Source: Candidatus Methanogasteraceae archaeon UBA261
GTDB taxonomy: Archaea > Halobacteriota > Methanosarcinia > Methanosarcinales > Methanogasteraceae
Length of the DNA: 7,201 bases
Assembly (NCBI GenBank): GCA_002506015.1
Contig: DAWR01000125.1
Coordinates: 12,813-20,013, forward strand
Direction: 5' to 3'
In this document: piece by piece, positions 1 through 5,810 of the stretch
How the letters are laid out: every line of letters starts with the position of its first letter
Numbering within the stretch: the first letter of the stretch is position 1
The notes under the pieces: model-generated
Told to the model about the DNA's origin: nothing
Databases searched by the model: none
What the model saw: only the letters and a program-made list of their open reading frames with translations
Position numbers and translations under genes: made by a program

Positions 1-55
1 ACCAACAGCCATAGAGAGCAAAGCATTGAAGTATCAACCCCGCCCATAAAACAAT

Positions 56-718
56 ATGCCAGCGATGGATTCGAGAATCTACACCATTGGAACACCGCAG
101 CCAAAGCAAAAAACCCGCATTCGAATCAGTGGCATCGAATTACAACACCTCTCAATCGCATGGATTGCGATATCGTTTGCGTTTGCGTTCGTACTATCGG
201 ATAGTGCACGAGCCCACCCATTTAGCGAAACCGCGATCAATTTTTTCCTCGTATCCCTCTTTACAGTCGGGATCGGATTCATATTGCACGAACTTGCGCA
301 TAAGGTCGTTGCGCAGCGGTATGGTCTATGGGCAGAGTTTCGGATGAGTCCCACGTTTCTGATGCTCGCAGTCGGGATGGCGTATCTGCTGGGATTTTTA
401 TTTGCAGCGCCCGGTGCCGTGTACATATCCGGATCATACATCACCAGTGAGCAGAACGGACGCATTGCTGCTGCCGGTCCGCTCATGAACGTCCTGCTGG
501 CGGTTATTTTTCTACTCATCTCCATGCAAAGCGGCTTTGTTGAAGGATTCGGGGCATACGGGGAGCTTGCCATATTTCTTGGAGTGCGGATCAACCTCTG
601 GCTTGCTGCATTCAATATGCTACCATTCAGCGTTCTCGACGGCAGAAAAGTGCTCACATGGAGCAAACCTGCGTTCGCCGGGATGTTTCTCCTGATTTTT
701 CTGGTGTGGCAGATTTAA
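56..718 (+). CDS. Site-2-type intramembrane zinc metalloprotease (peptidase family M50)
   Basis: Predicted 220-residue membrane protease that cleaves substrates within or near the lipid bilayer; the substrate is unknown. The zinc motif HELAH lies at residues 78-82 (His78, Glu79 and His82 as ligands or catalytic residues) inside a hydrophobic segment. The third zinc-ligand region, N-x-x-P-x-x-x-L-D-G, is at 187-196 with Asp195. A GPLMN segment at 141-145 is also typical of the family. About six hydrophobic segments are visible (roughly 31-49, 60-80, 100-121, 137-157, 168-192, 206-219). There is no PDZ or CBS domain, so this is a minimal, catalytic-core-only form; some archaeal site-2 proteases carry CBS domains. 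An in-frame TAA at 47-49 means the start cannot lie further upstream than 56; Met4 (65) is an alternative. No Shine-Dalgarno motif precedes either. Family assignment is firm; the physiological role is not. Confidence 0.9.
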   Translation: MPAMDSRIYTIGTPQPKQKTRIRISGIELQHLSIAWIAISFAFAFVLSDSARAHPFSETAINFFLVSLFTVGIGFILHELAHKVVAQRYGLWAEFRMSPTFLMLAVGMAYLLGFLFAAPGAVYISGSYITSEQNGRIAAAGPLMNVLLAVIFLLISMQSGFVEGFGAYGELAIFLGVRINLWLAAFNMLPFSVLDGRKVLTWSKPAFAGMFLLIFLVWQI

Positions 719-886
719 GGAGTTATGCTCTTTTCTGGGGCTGAGCCGCGACCATGAAGCAGGGTCACACGTACATGCGCAATAACTTGTTGATGAACCA
801 CGTACGTGTTTATACTTCACACCGCCACAACTTGAGCTTTTTCAAATCTCTGTAACTGCAGTGTGAGCAAGGCGCTGAGTCATTGT

Positions 887-924
887 TTGGTGGATTATAT
901 CAGTTTGGTTCCACCAATAAAAAA
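887..924. terminator. Possible termination region: inverted repeat next to an A6/T6 run
   Basis: TTGGTGGA at 887-894 pairs perfectly with TCCACCAA at 910-917 around a 15-nt loop. Next to it is A6 at 919-924, which reads as T6 on the - strand about 145 nt past the purD stop. Archaeal RNA polymerase can terminate at oligo-T without a hairpin, so the T6 run could end purD transcripts. On the - strand the T run precedes the hairpin, and on the + strand the hairpin is followed by A, so neither direction gives a classical bacterial-type terminator. This call is tentative. Confidence 0.35.
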
Positions 925-950
925 TCGCAGTTTATGACGGTGCCGAGTAT

Positions 951-1036
951 AGCTAACCATGAGATTCATGGATTTCCACAAGTTTTCTGTGTCAATCTCA
1001 TGAAATCTCGTGGTTTTTCGTCTCAGCTAAACACAT
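951..1036 (+). repeat. Dispersed stem-loop repeat A, copy 1 (3' of purD)
   Basis: A roughly 85-bp imperfect palindrome. The arm AACCATGAGATTCATG (955-970) pairs with 999-1015 (CATGAAATCTCGTGGTT) with one wobble and one bulged base. The loop includes TTCCACAAG and TTCTGTGTC segments shared with the other copies. AGCTAACC opens the unit and AGCTAAACAC (1025-1034) closes it. The reverse complement of copy 3 (6929-7018) matches it over most of its length. The element lies in the predicted 3' untranslated region of purD. Confidence 0.85.
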
Positions 1037-1038
1037 GC

Positions 1039-1066
1039 GGATGTCCACTCAATATTGAGTACGTAC
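1039..1066 (+). repeat. 28-bp dispersed repeat B, copy 1
   Basis: Begins GGATGTCCAC and ends GTACGTAC, starting two bases past element A copy 1. It aligns without gaps to copies at 2552-2579 and 4573-4600; by eye it differs from the copy at 4573 at four positions. It contains a perfect 14-bp palindrome ACTCAATATTGAGT (1047-1060). A second perfect 14-bp palindrome, TGAGTACGTACTCA (1056-1069), overlaps it and includes the purD stop codon. Confidence 0.85.
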
Positions 1067-2374
1067 TCACAGACCACGCAGGCTCGCAGCATGTCTGACC
1101 CGCTGATCCACGAGCGCTGCGGTCCCGATGTCAGATCTCACATGCAGATCTCCGCGTATTCCGGATAGTCCCGCTGATGCGATCTTTTCAGCCTCTGCAA
1201 TCGTGGGCGCGATCCCAACAACCGCAATTGCACGCGATCCGGTGGTGTATACCTGCCCGTCCTTCTCGTAAACACTCGAGTAGAATATGAGAGCATTTCC
1301 GGTGCCTGCGTCATCAATATCGACAATCGAGTCCTTTGTAGGACTCTCAGGGTATCCTGCCGGCACTGCGTACTTGCAGACGGTTGCGAGGCGTTCGAAT
1401 TCGACATTGAGATTTGAGAGTGACTCGTCTGCGATTGCGGAGAGGATGTCCACAAAATCAGTTTTGAGCAGCGGAATCACGTTCATTGCCTCAGGGTCCC
1501 CAAATCGTGCGTTGAACTCGATTACCTTGATCCCAGTTGCCGTTAGCATGAATTGACCATAGAGAATGCCTTTGTAGGCTCCCACGTCCTTCTTGATGCT
1601 TCTCACAGTATCCTGCATGATTCTCTTCGCAGCCTCGTAGTCCTCCCCACGCATGAACGGAAGCAGATCTCCCGCATCCGAGTATGAGCCCATACCCCCG
1701 GTGTTCGGTCCCTTATCGCCGTCGTAAGCGCGTTTGTGGTCCTGCACAGCTGGTGCGAACGCAAGCGTCTCGCCATCACTGAATGCCTGCACAGTAAACT
1801 CCTCTCCTTTGAGATTCTCCTCGATAACAACGGATCCGGTATCCAGAAGCTCGGATACGTACTCCTTTGCGCCTTCGAGATCGAAATGGTCGCCCATCAC
1901 CTTGACACCTTTCCCTCCTGTGAGTCCGGTCGGTTTTATGGCGACATCGCCGAGTTCGTCGATCGCCGCGTGCGCACTTGCAGTCTCGCCACGATCGAAG
2001 ACCTCGAATGCCGGGCACCCCTCAATATTGTGTCTTCGCATGAATGTGCGAGCCCATGCCTTGTCCAGTTCGATCTGTGCCGGAGCACATCTCGGTCCGA
2101 GGCACGGAATCCCTTTTTCCTCGAGCTTATCAGCGAGGCTGCGCCCGAGCGGCGCCTCCGGACCGATCACCGCGAAATCGATCTTTTTCAATTCCGCGTA
2201 CGGGAGTACCGACTCCACGTCTTCGTTTGCGATCAGGAAATCCTTGCACAATCTCGCAATTCCCGGGTTCTTTCTGCTCATCACCGCATACAGTTCCGGA
2301 TTACGCGTGCTACGTGCGACCGCCTCTGCAATCACGTGCTCTCTGCCGCCACCGCCTACGAGTAGTATCTTCAT
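1067..2374 (-). CDS. purD: Phosphoribosylamine--glycine ligase (GAR synthetase)
   Basis: Cytoplasmic enzyme that joins 5-phosphoribosylamine and glycine using ATP to give glycinamide ribonucleotide, the second step of de novo purine synthesis. The 435-residue length is normal for a stand-alone PurD. The N-terminal signature MKILLVGGGGREH (1-13) is followed by GPEAPLGRSLAD (71-82). The ATP-grasp core has DKAWARTF (104-111), KPTGLTGGKGVKV (147-159) and the signature DHKRAYDGDKGPNTGGMG (212-229). The metal-binding stretch EFNARFGDPE is at 286-295. The C-terminal domain ends with HVRSDIGT (411-418). The start is fixed by the canonical N-terminus. No Shine-Dalgarno is present, but a TATA-like box sits about 27 bp ahead of the ATG, suggesting a leaderless mRNA. 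It lies 241 bp after argH on the same strand, probably as its own transcript. All recognised motifs are intact. Confidence 0.97.
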   Translation of the reverse strand: MKILLVGGGGREHVIAEAVARSTRNPELYAVMSRKNPGIARLCKDFLIANEDVESVLPYAELKKIDFAVIGPEAPLGRSLADKLEEKGIPCLGPRCAPAQIELDKAWARTFMRRHNIEGCPAFEVFDRGETASAHAAIDELGDVAIKPTGLTGGKGVKVMGDHFDLEGAKEYVSELLDTGSVVIEENLKGEEFTVQAFSDGETLAFAPAVQDHKRAYDGDKGPNTGGMGSYSDAGDLLPFMRGEDYEAAKRIMQDTVRSIKKDVGAYKGILYGQFMLTATGIKVIEFNARFGDPEAMNVIPLLKTDFVDILSAIADESLSNLNVEFERLATVCKYAVPAGYPESPTKDSIVDIDDAGTGNALIFYSSVYEKDGQVYTTGSRAIAVVGIAPTIAEAEKIASAGLSGIRGDLHVRSDIGTAALVDQRVRHAASLRGL

Positions 2375-2398
2375 TATTGGGACTGTCGCAAAAGAGTG

Positions 2399-2404
2399 TT
2401 ATAA
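2399..2404 (-). promoter_or_regulatory. Probable TATA box for purD
   Basis: TTATAA within CTCTTATAACACTC (- strand) is centred 27-28 bp upstream of the purD ATG. Archaeal TATA boxes sit about 26-27 bp before the transcription start, so the mRNA would begin at or next to the start codon. This fits the lack of a ribosome binding site. Judged from spacing and sequence only. Confidence 0.5.
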
Positions 2405-2461
2405 GAGTTTTGCCGGATGGCTGGGAGCGGTCAATTGGAGCATGTGTAATATCGTAGCGGG

Positions 2462-2544
2462 AACCACAAGATTACACAGTCTGCGAAACAGCGGCACAGC
2501 CATCTCCACAAGATTTCTGTGTCAATCTTGTGCAATCTCGTGGT
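2462..2544 (+). repeat. Dispersed stem-loop repeat A, copy 2 (between argH and purD)
   Basis: A more diverged copy of element A. The outer arm ACCACAAGATT (2463-2473) pairs with AATCTCGTGGT (2534-2544) with one mismatch. Inside it, CACAAGATT (2507-2515) and AATCTTGTG (2524-2532) form a perfect 9-bp stem around an 8-nt loop. The right half (2506-2544) closely matches copies 1 and 3, while about 20 bp around 2480-2503 is not shared. It lies downstream of the argH stop and upstream of the purD promoter. Confidence 0.8.
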
Positions 2545-2551
2545 GTATGGC

Positions 2552-2579
2552 GGATATCCACACACAATTGAATAAGTAC
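2552..2579 (+). repeat. 28-bp dispersed repeat B, copy 2
   Basis: Begins GGATATCCAC and ends ATAAGTAC, seven bases past element A copy 2, repeating the A-then-B order seen at 951-1066. It aligns without gaps to the other two B copies; by eye it differs from the copy at 4573 at four positions. Changes in the centre break the palindrome that copy 1 has there. Confidence 0.8.
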
Positions 2580-2615
2580 AGAAACCGGAAGTTTTAGCAA
2601 AATTACGGACTGCGA

Positions 2616-4064
2616 CTACACGTACCTAGCCGTTTCCCGATCAAGAAGCTGCATCGCCAGGTTTACCCGTTCAGAGCGACGATTGTGCAAAACCCGATCC
2701 GCGTCCAGTTTCTCCTCGAAGATTGCAATCACCCGCGTCACATCATCCGGTGCAGGACCGCCTCCTGTGTGAGTGCGGACAGATGCCATCGGATCGAGCG
2801 CACTTGATACCGCAGTCTCATCCAGACCGAGATCGCTGAGCCGAATGTTCGCAATCGAGACCGCGATCTCATCGATTGCTTTGAGTGATGGGGGTACGCC
2901 CGTTCGTACGAGTCTTCCAACGATCTGATGCGCCGTCCGAAACGAGATTCCGCACGATCGCACCAGTGTATCCGCAAGTTCGGTTGCCATGGCAAACCCC
3001 GCGGTCGCTTGCCGTGCGAGATTCTCCTCGTGAATTGTGATCGTGTCGATCATGCCCGCAGTCATACGGACGCTTGCGAGCGTGTCCTGTGCGGCACTCC
3101 AGAGATGTGGGGTTGCGTCCTGCAGGTCACGGTTGTAACTCATGGGAAGCGCTTTTGCAATCGTGAGTATGCCGGTAGCAGCAGCGATCACACTGCCGGT
3201 TTTCCCACGTATTAGCTCTGCAACATCCGGATTCTTCTTCTGCGGCATAATCGAGGACGTGGACGCATACCTGTCATCGATTGTGATGTAATCGAATTCG
3301 GAAGTGGACCAGAGGATGAGTTCTGCTGCGATTCTGCTCAGATCGGTCATGAGATTGGCAAACGCAGCCACCGACTCGATCATGAAGTCTCGTGCGGCAA
3401 CAGCATCCATCGAGTTCTCAATTGTATCGTTGAATCCGAGAAGCTCGCATGTCCGCATCCGGTTTACCGGAAAACCCGTTCCCGCAAATGCAGCCGCGCC
3501 CAGCGGACTCTGGTTCACGCGTGTGTACGCGCCGCCCAGCCGATCAAAGTCTCGCGCCAGCGCGCCCGCATGCGCAAGCAGATGGTGTGCAAGCGTCGTG
3601 GGCTGGGCATGCTGCGTGTGCGTGAATCCGGGAATCAGCGTCTCGATATGCTCTTTCGCATGTGTTATCAGGACTTGCCTGAGACCGATCAATTCACGCA
3701 TCATCTTTAAGAGCTCGTCGCGCAGCCGCATGCGGATGCATGTTGCGACCTCGTCGTTGCGACTGCGTCCGGTGTGCATGCGCCCGCCAGTGTCCTCGCC
3801 GACCATTTCGATGAGTTTTGACTCGATTGCGGCGTGGATATCCTCCTCTGGCGGAAGCGCTGAGATGCCCTCGGCCCGGATCACACTAAGCGCAGAGAGT
3901 ATAAGAGAGGATGTTTCAGCCGTGATTATGCCTTCTTCAGTCAGCATCACGACGTGCGCACGGTCAACATTGACGTCTGCGTCAAATATCCATTTATCGG
4001 AATCAATAGAAGATGTGAATCTAAGAACATCTGCGGGTTGCGCAGAAAGACGTGCTTTACGCAT
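2616..4064 (-). CDS. argH: Argininosuccinate lyase
   Basis: Cytoplasmic enzyme that splits argininosuccinate into arginine and fumarate, the last step of arginine synthesis; the family works as a homotetramer. The 482-residue product has the superfamily motifs in order: DVLRFTSS (12-19), HTGRSRND (97-104), THTQHAQPTT (148-157, with His149 at the catalytic base position), and the fumarase/ASL signature SSIMPQKKNPD (270-280) carrying the catalytic serine loop. The N-terminus RKARL...DVLRFTSS aligns with the usual RRGRL...RFTSS of archaeal ArgH, supporting the ATG at 4064. That start lies 3 nt after the mature 3' end of tRNA-Gly, leaving no room for a separate promoter or ribosome binding site. 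The mRNA is therefore probably released from a tRNA-argH co-transcript, or initiates inside the tRNA gene. The gene ends in TAG. Confidence 0.97.
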   Translation of the reverse strand: MRKARLSAQPADVLRFTSSIDSDKWIFDADVNVDRAHVVMLTEEGIITAETSSLILSALSVIRAEGISALPPEEDIHAAIESKLIEMVGEDTGGRMHTGRSRNDEVATCIRMRLRDELLKMMRELIGLRQVLITHAKEHIETLIPGFTHTQHAQPTTLAHHLLAHAGALARDFDRLGGAYTRVNQSPLGAAAFAGTGFPVNRMRTCELLGFNDTIENSMDAVAARDFMIESVAAFANLMTDLSRIAAELILWSTSEFDYITIDDRYASTSSIMPQKKNPDVAELIRGKTGSVIAAATGILTIAKALPMSYNRDLQDATPHLWSAAQDTLASVRMTAGMIDTITIHEENLARQATAGFAMATELADTLVRSCGISFRTAHQIVGRLVRTGVPPSLKAIDEIAVSIANIRLSDLGLDETAVSSALDPMASVRTHTGGGPAPDDVTRVIAIFEEKLDADRVLHNRRSERVNLAMQLLDRETARYV

Positions 4065-4067
4065 AAA

Positions 4068-4139
4068 TGCGCCGGTCGGGATTCGAACCCGAGTTCGAGC
4101 GTTGGCAACGCCCGGTGATAACCACTACACTACCGGCGC
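4068..4139 (-). tRNA. tRNA-Gly (anticodon GCC)
   Basis: A complete cloverleaf of 72 nt. The acceptor stem is GCGCCGG/CCGGCGC with discriminator A. The anticodon stem GGGCG/CGCTC holds the loop TTGCCAA, giving anticodon GCC. The T arm is TCGGG-TTCGAAT-CCCGA. No CCA is encoded and no intron is seen. It is third in a row of - strand tRNA genes, 23 nt after tRNA-Phe, so it probably shares that transcript. Its 3' end is 3 nt before the argH ATG. Confidence 0.97.
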
Positions 4140-4162
4140 GCGTGGTTGTTGTGAGATGAACA

Positions 4163-4236
4163 TGCCGTGACCCGGATTTGAACCGGGGACAACTGCGTCT
4201 TCAGCGCAGCGCTCTCCCGGGCTGAGCTATCACGGC
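4163..4236 (-). tRNA. tRNA-Phe (anticodon GAA)
   Basis: A complete cloverleaf of 74 nt with acceptor stem GCCGTGA/TCACGGC and discriminator A. The anticodon stem CTGCG/CGCAG encloses loop CTGAAGA, giving anticodon GAA. The T arm is CCCGG-TTCAAAT-CCGGG. No CCA is encoded and no intron is seen. A TATA-like box about 29 bp upstream suggests this gene starts a tRNA-Phe/tRNA-Gly transcript. Confidence 0.97.
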
Positions 4237-4257
4237 GCAAATAACAATTCAAACACA

Positions 4258-4269
4258 TATCATTTAAAA
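4258..4269 (-). promoter_or_regulatory. Probable TATA box for tRNA-Phe/tRNA-Gly
   Basis: On the - strand TTTTAAATGATA is centred about 29 bp before the mature 5' end of tRNA-Phe, the spacing expected for an archaeal promoter whose transcript starts at or just before the tRNA. If tRNA-Gly and argH are co-transcribed, this may also be the argH promoter. Confidence 0.55.
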
Positions 4270-4303
4270 CCATCGGAAAATGTCGGCAGAATGATCGGAA
4301 TGA

Positions 4304-4377
4304 TGGGCCCGCTGCGATTCGAACGCAGGACCTCACGGTTATCAGCCGTGCGCTCCACCTGGCTAAGCTACGGGCCC
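4304..4377 (-). tRNA. tRNA-Ile (anticodon GAU)
   Basis: A complete cloverleaf of 74 nt with acceptor stem GGGCCCG/CGGGCCC and discriminator A. The anticodon stem CACGG/CCGTG encloses loop CTGATAA, giving anticodon GAU. The T arm is CTGCG-TTCGAAT-CGCAG. No CCA is encoded and no intron is seen. It is 67 nt upstream of tRNA-Phe, with promoter-like sequence in that gap, so it may be transcribed separately. Confidence 0.97.
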
Positions 4378-4406
4378 GACAGATAACATGGTGAACCGTA
4401 TTCTAC

Positions 4407-4418
4407 TTTAATATATCG
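4407..4418 (-). promoter_or_regulatory. Probable TATA box for tRNA-Ile
   Basis: On the - strand CGATATATTAAA is centred about 35 bp upstream of the mature tRNA-Ile 5' end. That would place the transcript start about 10 nt before the tRNA, leaving a short leader for RNase P to remove. Confidence 0.55.
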
Positions 4419-4562
4419 GGTGCATGGGGGCTGGCATCTTGCGGCGGGGCCGAGTGGGTGGAAGGACTGCCGGGATATTGCGCGGATTCGGCAGCAATGG
4501 GTGGTGATTGAATAAAGCAGAAGATGAGCTTTACCATACTTTTTGGAGCGGATACCTCGTAG

Positions 4563-4570
4563 TTTTATAT
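4563..4570 (+). promoter_or_regulatory. Probable TATA box for pelA
   Basis: TTTTATAT is the best archaeal promoter-like sequence upstream of pelA. The predicted transcript start is near 4593, giving a leader of about 95 nt. Repeat B copy 3 begins 3 nt after the box and would cover the predicted start site. Confidence 0.45.
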
Positions 4571-4572
4571 GC

Positions 4573-4600
4573 AGATATCCACACAATATTGAGTAAGTAC
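4573..4600 (+). repeat. 28-bp dispersed repeat B, copy 3 (pelA promoter region)
   Basis: Begins AGATATCCAC and ends GTAAGTAC. It differs from copy 1 at four of 28 positions, and the match extends four bases further left (ATGC at 4569-4572 and 1035-1038). Unlike copies 1 and 2 there is no element A beside it. Its position right after the TATA box could make it an operator, but it may simply be a dispersed repeat. Confidence 0.8.
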
Positions 4601-4668
4601 CAGTAATCGATGCAACACCAGCGTTCGTGGAATGTGGAATTTCGATACTGAAGAACAAGTCACGAAAC

Positions 4669-4692
4669 ACGAGGAAACGAGGAAACGATGAA
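4669..4692 (+). repeat. 8-bp tandem repeat that duplicates the pelA ribosome binding site
   Basis: ACGAGGAA occurs twice in tandem (4669-4676, 4677-4684), followed by a third unit ACGATGAA (4685-4692) that contains the pelA start codon. Each of the first two units carries a GAGGA Shine-Dalgarno core. The nearer one (4679-4683) is 4 nt from the ATG and the farther one 12 nt. This is the only clear Shine-Dalgarno among the five recognised protein genes here. Confidence 0.75.
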
Positions 4693-5746
4693 AATCCAGG
4701 AGAAGAAACTGAAGAGGGGGCATGGCACAATCAAGCTGGTTCCGGAATCGCTTGACGATCTCTGGCACCTGAAGTACATAATCGAGCGCGGGGACTTCGT
4801 AACAGCGTTCACAAAGCGGAGGGTGGAGGGGGCGACCGACAAGATACGCCCGGAATCATCGGAGAAGAAGGCTGTGCACCTCACAATCGAGGTCGAAGAG
4901 ACCGAGTTTCATCGTTTTTCGAACCGGCTCCGTGTGCGTGGCATCATCAGGAAGGGGATCGACACCGGGGAGTACCATACCATCAACATCGAGCTAAAAT
5001 CGGCAATCAAGATCACAAAGGACTGGAAACGTGATCAGCTCGAACGGCTCGACGATGCAGCGGCTGCATCAGCCCGCCCACGCGTGACGATCGTCACAAT
5101 TGAGTCAGGGGAGGCAACAATCGGGCTTGTGCGCCAGTTTGGAGTGGATCTGGTGACCCAGATCACGCAGCCAGCCGGAAAACGGGGTGGTGACTTCACG
5201 AACGAGTTATATTCCTCACTGGCATCCGCTATCGAGCAGACTCCGGATCAGAGTGAGCAGCATGCAATCATCGTTGCGGGACCCGGATTCATAAAAGAAG
5301 ATTTTATGGATTATCTGCGATCAGTAAAGCCGGATATTGCCTCACGTGCAGTTTTAGAGGACACCGTCTCGACAGGCATGCCCGGGTTTATAGAGGTTTT
5401 GCGGCGTGGCGCAGTCGATAGAATCGTGCAGGAATCAAGAATCGGGAGAGAGGCTGAGCTTCTGGACTCGCTGATGGCGGAGATTGCAAAAGATGGCGTG
5501 TGCGCTTACGGATGGGTTGAAGTTATGGGTGCGCTCGAACTCGGCGCAATCGATGTGCTGCTGATCGTGGATGAGACACTGCGGAACTTCAGAGAAGAGG
5601 GTGCGGAATACGATGCCGATTTACTGCTGCGAAGGGTTGAGCAGATGCAGGGCAGGGTCGTTGTCTTCAGTTCCGAGTTTGAGCCGGGGCAGCGGCTGAG
5701 TGCACTCGGCGGAGTCGCTGCACTGCTCAGGTTCAGGATGACTTAG
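4688..5746 (+). CDS. pelA: Archaeal Pelota (aPelota/Dom34), mRNA surveillance and ribosome rescue factor
   Basis: eRF1-like protein that enters the A site of stalled ribosomes and, with aEF1A and ABCE1 in archaea, promotes their release and splitting. The 352-residue length is normal. The N-terminal Sm-like domain (about 1-130) begins with MKIQEKKLKRGHGTIKLVPE and SLDDLWHLKYII, typical of Pelota. The central domain (about 131-260) has RVTIVTIESGEATIG and AGPGF (197-201) and lacks the GGQ motif of true release factors, as expected for Pelota. The C-terminal domain (about 262-350) ends in the conserved LGGVAALLRF (340-349). The start is set by the family N-terminus and the adjacent ribosome binding site. 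It is 64 bp upstream of cofD on the same strand with no clear terminator between, so co-transcription is likely. It ends in TAG. Confidence 0.96.
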   Translation: MKIQEKKLKRGHGTIKLVPESLDDLWHLKYIIERGDFVTAFTKRRVEGATDKIRPESSEKKAVHLTIEVEETEFHRFSNRLRVRGIIRKGIDTGEYHTINIELKSAIKITKDWKRDQLERLDDAAAASARPRVTIVTIESGEATIGLVRQFGVDLVTQITQPAGKRGGDFTNELYSSLASAIEQTPDQSEQHAIIVAGPGFIKEDFMDYLRSVKPDIASRAVLEDTVSTGMPGFIEVLRRGAVDRIVQESRIGREAELLDSLMAEIAKDGVCAYGWVEVMGALELGAIDVLLIVDETLRNFREEGAEYDADLLLRRVEQMQGRVVVFSSEFEPGQRLSALGGVAALLRFRMT

Positions 5747-5772
5747 AGACGTCGCCCATCACGCACCAACCC

Positions 5773-5782
5773 AAAATCATAT
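5773..5782 (+). promoter_or_regulatory. Weak TATA-like sequence ahead of cofD
   Basis: AAAATCATAT is centred about 33 bp before the cofD ATG, and no Shine-Dalgarno precedes that ATG. A short-leader transcript from here is possible in addition to read-through from pelA. The match is poor. Confidence 0.25.
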
Positions 5783-5810
5783 CCCCAAACCCGGCAAATC
5801 ACACATCTCC

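Larger units (their letters stand above)
719..1066. other. Convergent intergenic region between the M50 protease and purD
   Basis: This stretch separates two convergent genes and holds no ORF that looks real. Its left part (719-880) is unique sequence with a 10-bp palindrome CACGTACGTG at 799-808 and a T5 run at 838-842 that could help end the protease transcript. Its right part holds an 8-bp inverted repeat (887-917), repeat element A copy 1 (951-1036) and repeat element B copy 1 (1039-1066), which are listed separately. Confidence 0.7.
4378..4687. other. Divergent intergenic region between tRNA-Ile and pelA
   Basis: About 310 bp with no credible coding sequence. It holds the tRNA-Ile promoter, then a G-rich stretch (about 4416-4500) with a 6-bp inverted repeat CTGCCG/CGGCAG (4467-4472 and 4489-4494), then the pelA TATA box, repeat B copy 3, and an A-rich repeated leader just before pelA. 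I see no recognisable RNA gene in the G-rich part. Confidence 0.6.

Noticed and set aside
1..55. C-terminal tail of an upstream gene at the left edge
   Set aside because: A frame ending in TAA at 47-49 is open from the edge, but 15 codons are too few to support a gene.
1734..2597. Long + strand open frame (287 codons) opposite purD
   Set aside because: It lies antisense to a PurD gene with all family motifs, its translation is serine-rich with no recognisable domain, and it runs on through repeat elements A and B. It is a shadow of purD codon use.
2616..4064. purD-argH as one biosynthetic operon
   Set aside because: They share a strand, but a 241-bp gap holds repeats A and B and a TATA-like box at the right distance from purD. 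Separate transcription is more likely, and the pathways differ.
3304..4170. Long + strand open frame (288 codons) opposite argH and tRNA-Gly
   Set aside because: It is antisense to an intact ArgH and continues through the tRNA-Gly gene, which a real gene would not do; the translation is Ser/Arg-rich and low in complexity.
4068..4377. Integration site for a mobile element at the tRNA cluster
   Set aside because: All three tRNA genes are complete, with no duplicated tRNA 3' ends and no integrase or mobile-element gene nearby.
4416..4465. G-quadruplex or structured RNA in the G-rich stretch upstream of tRNA-Ile
   Set aside because: The G runs are separated by loops that are mostly too long, and no C/D-box, RNase P or SRP RNA landmark could be placed. 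Left as unassigned intergenic sequence.
1039..4600. CRISPR-like array from the 28-bp repeats
   Set aside because: The three copies are over 1.5 kb apart with genes between them, so there is no repeat-spacer array and no cas gene.
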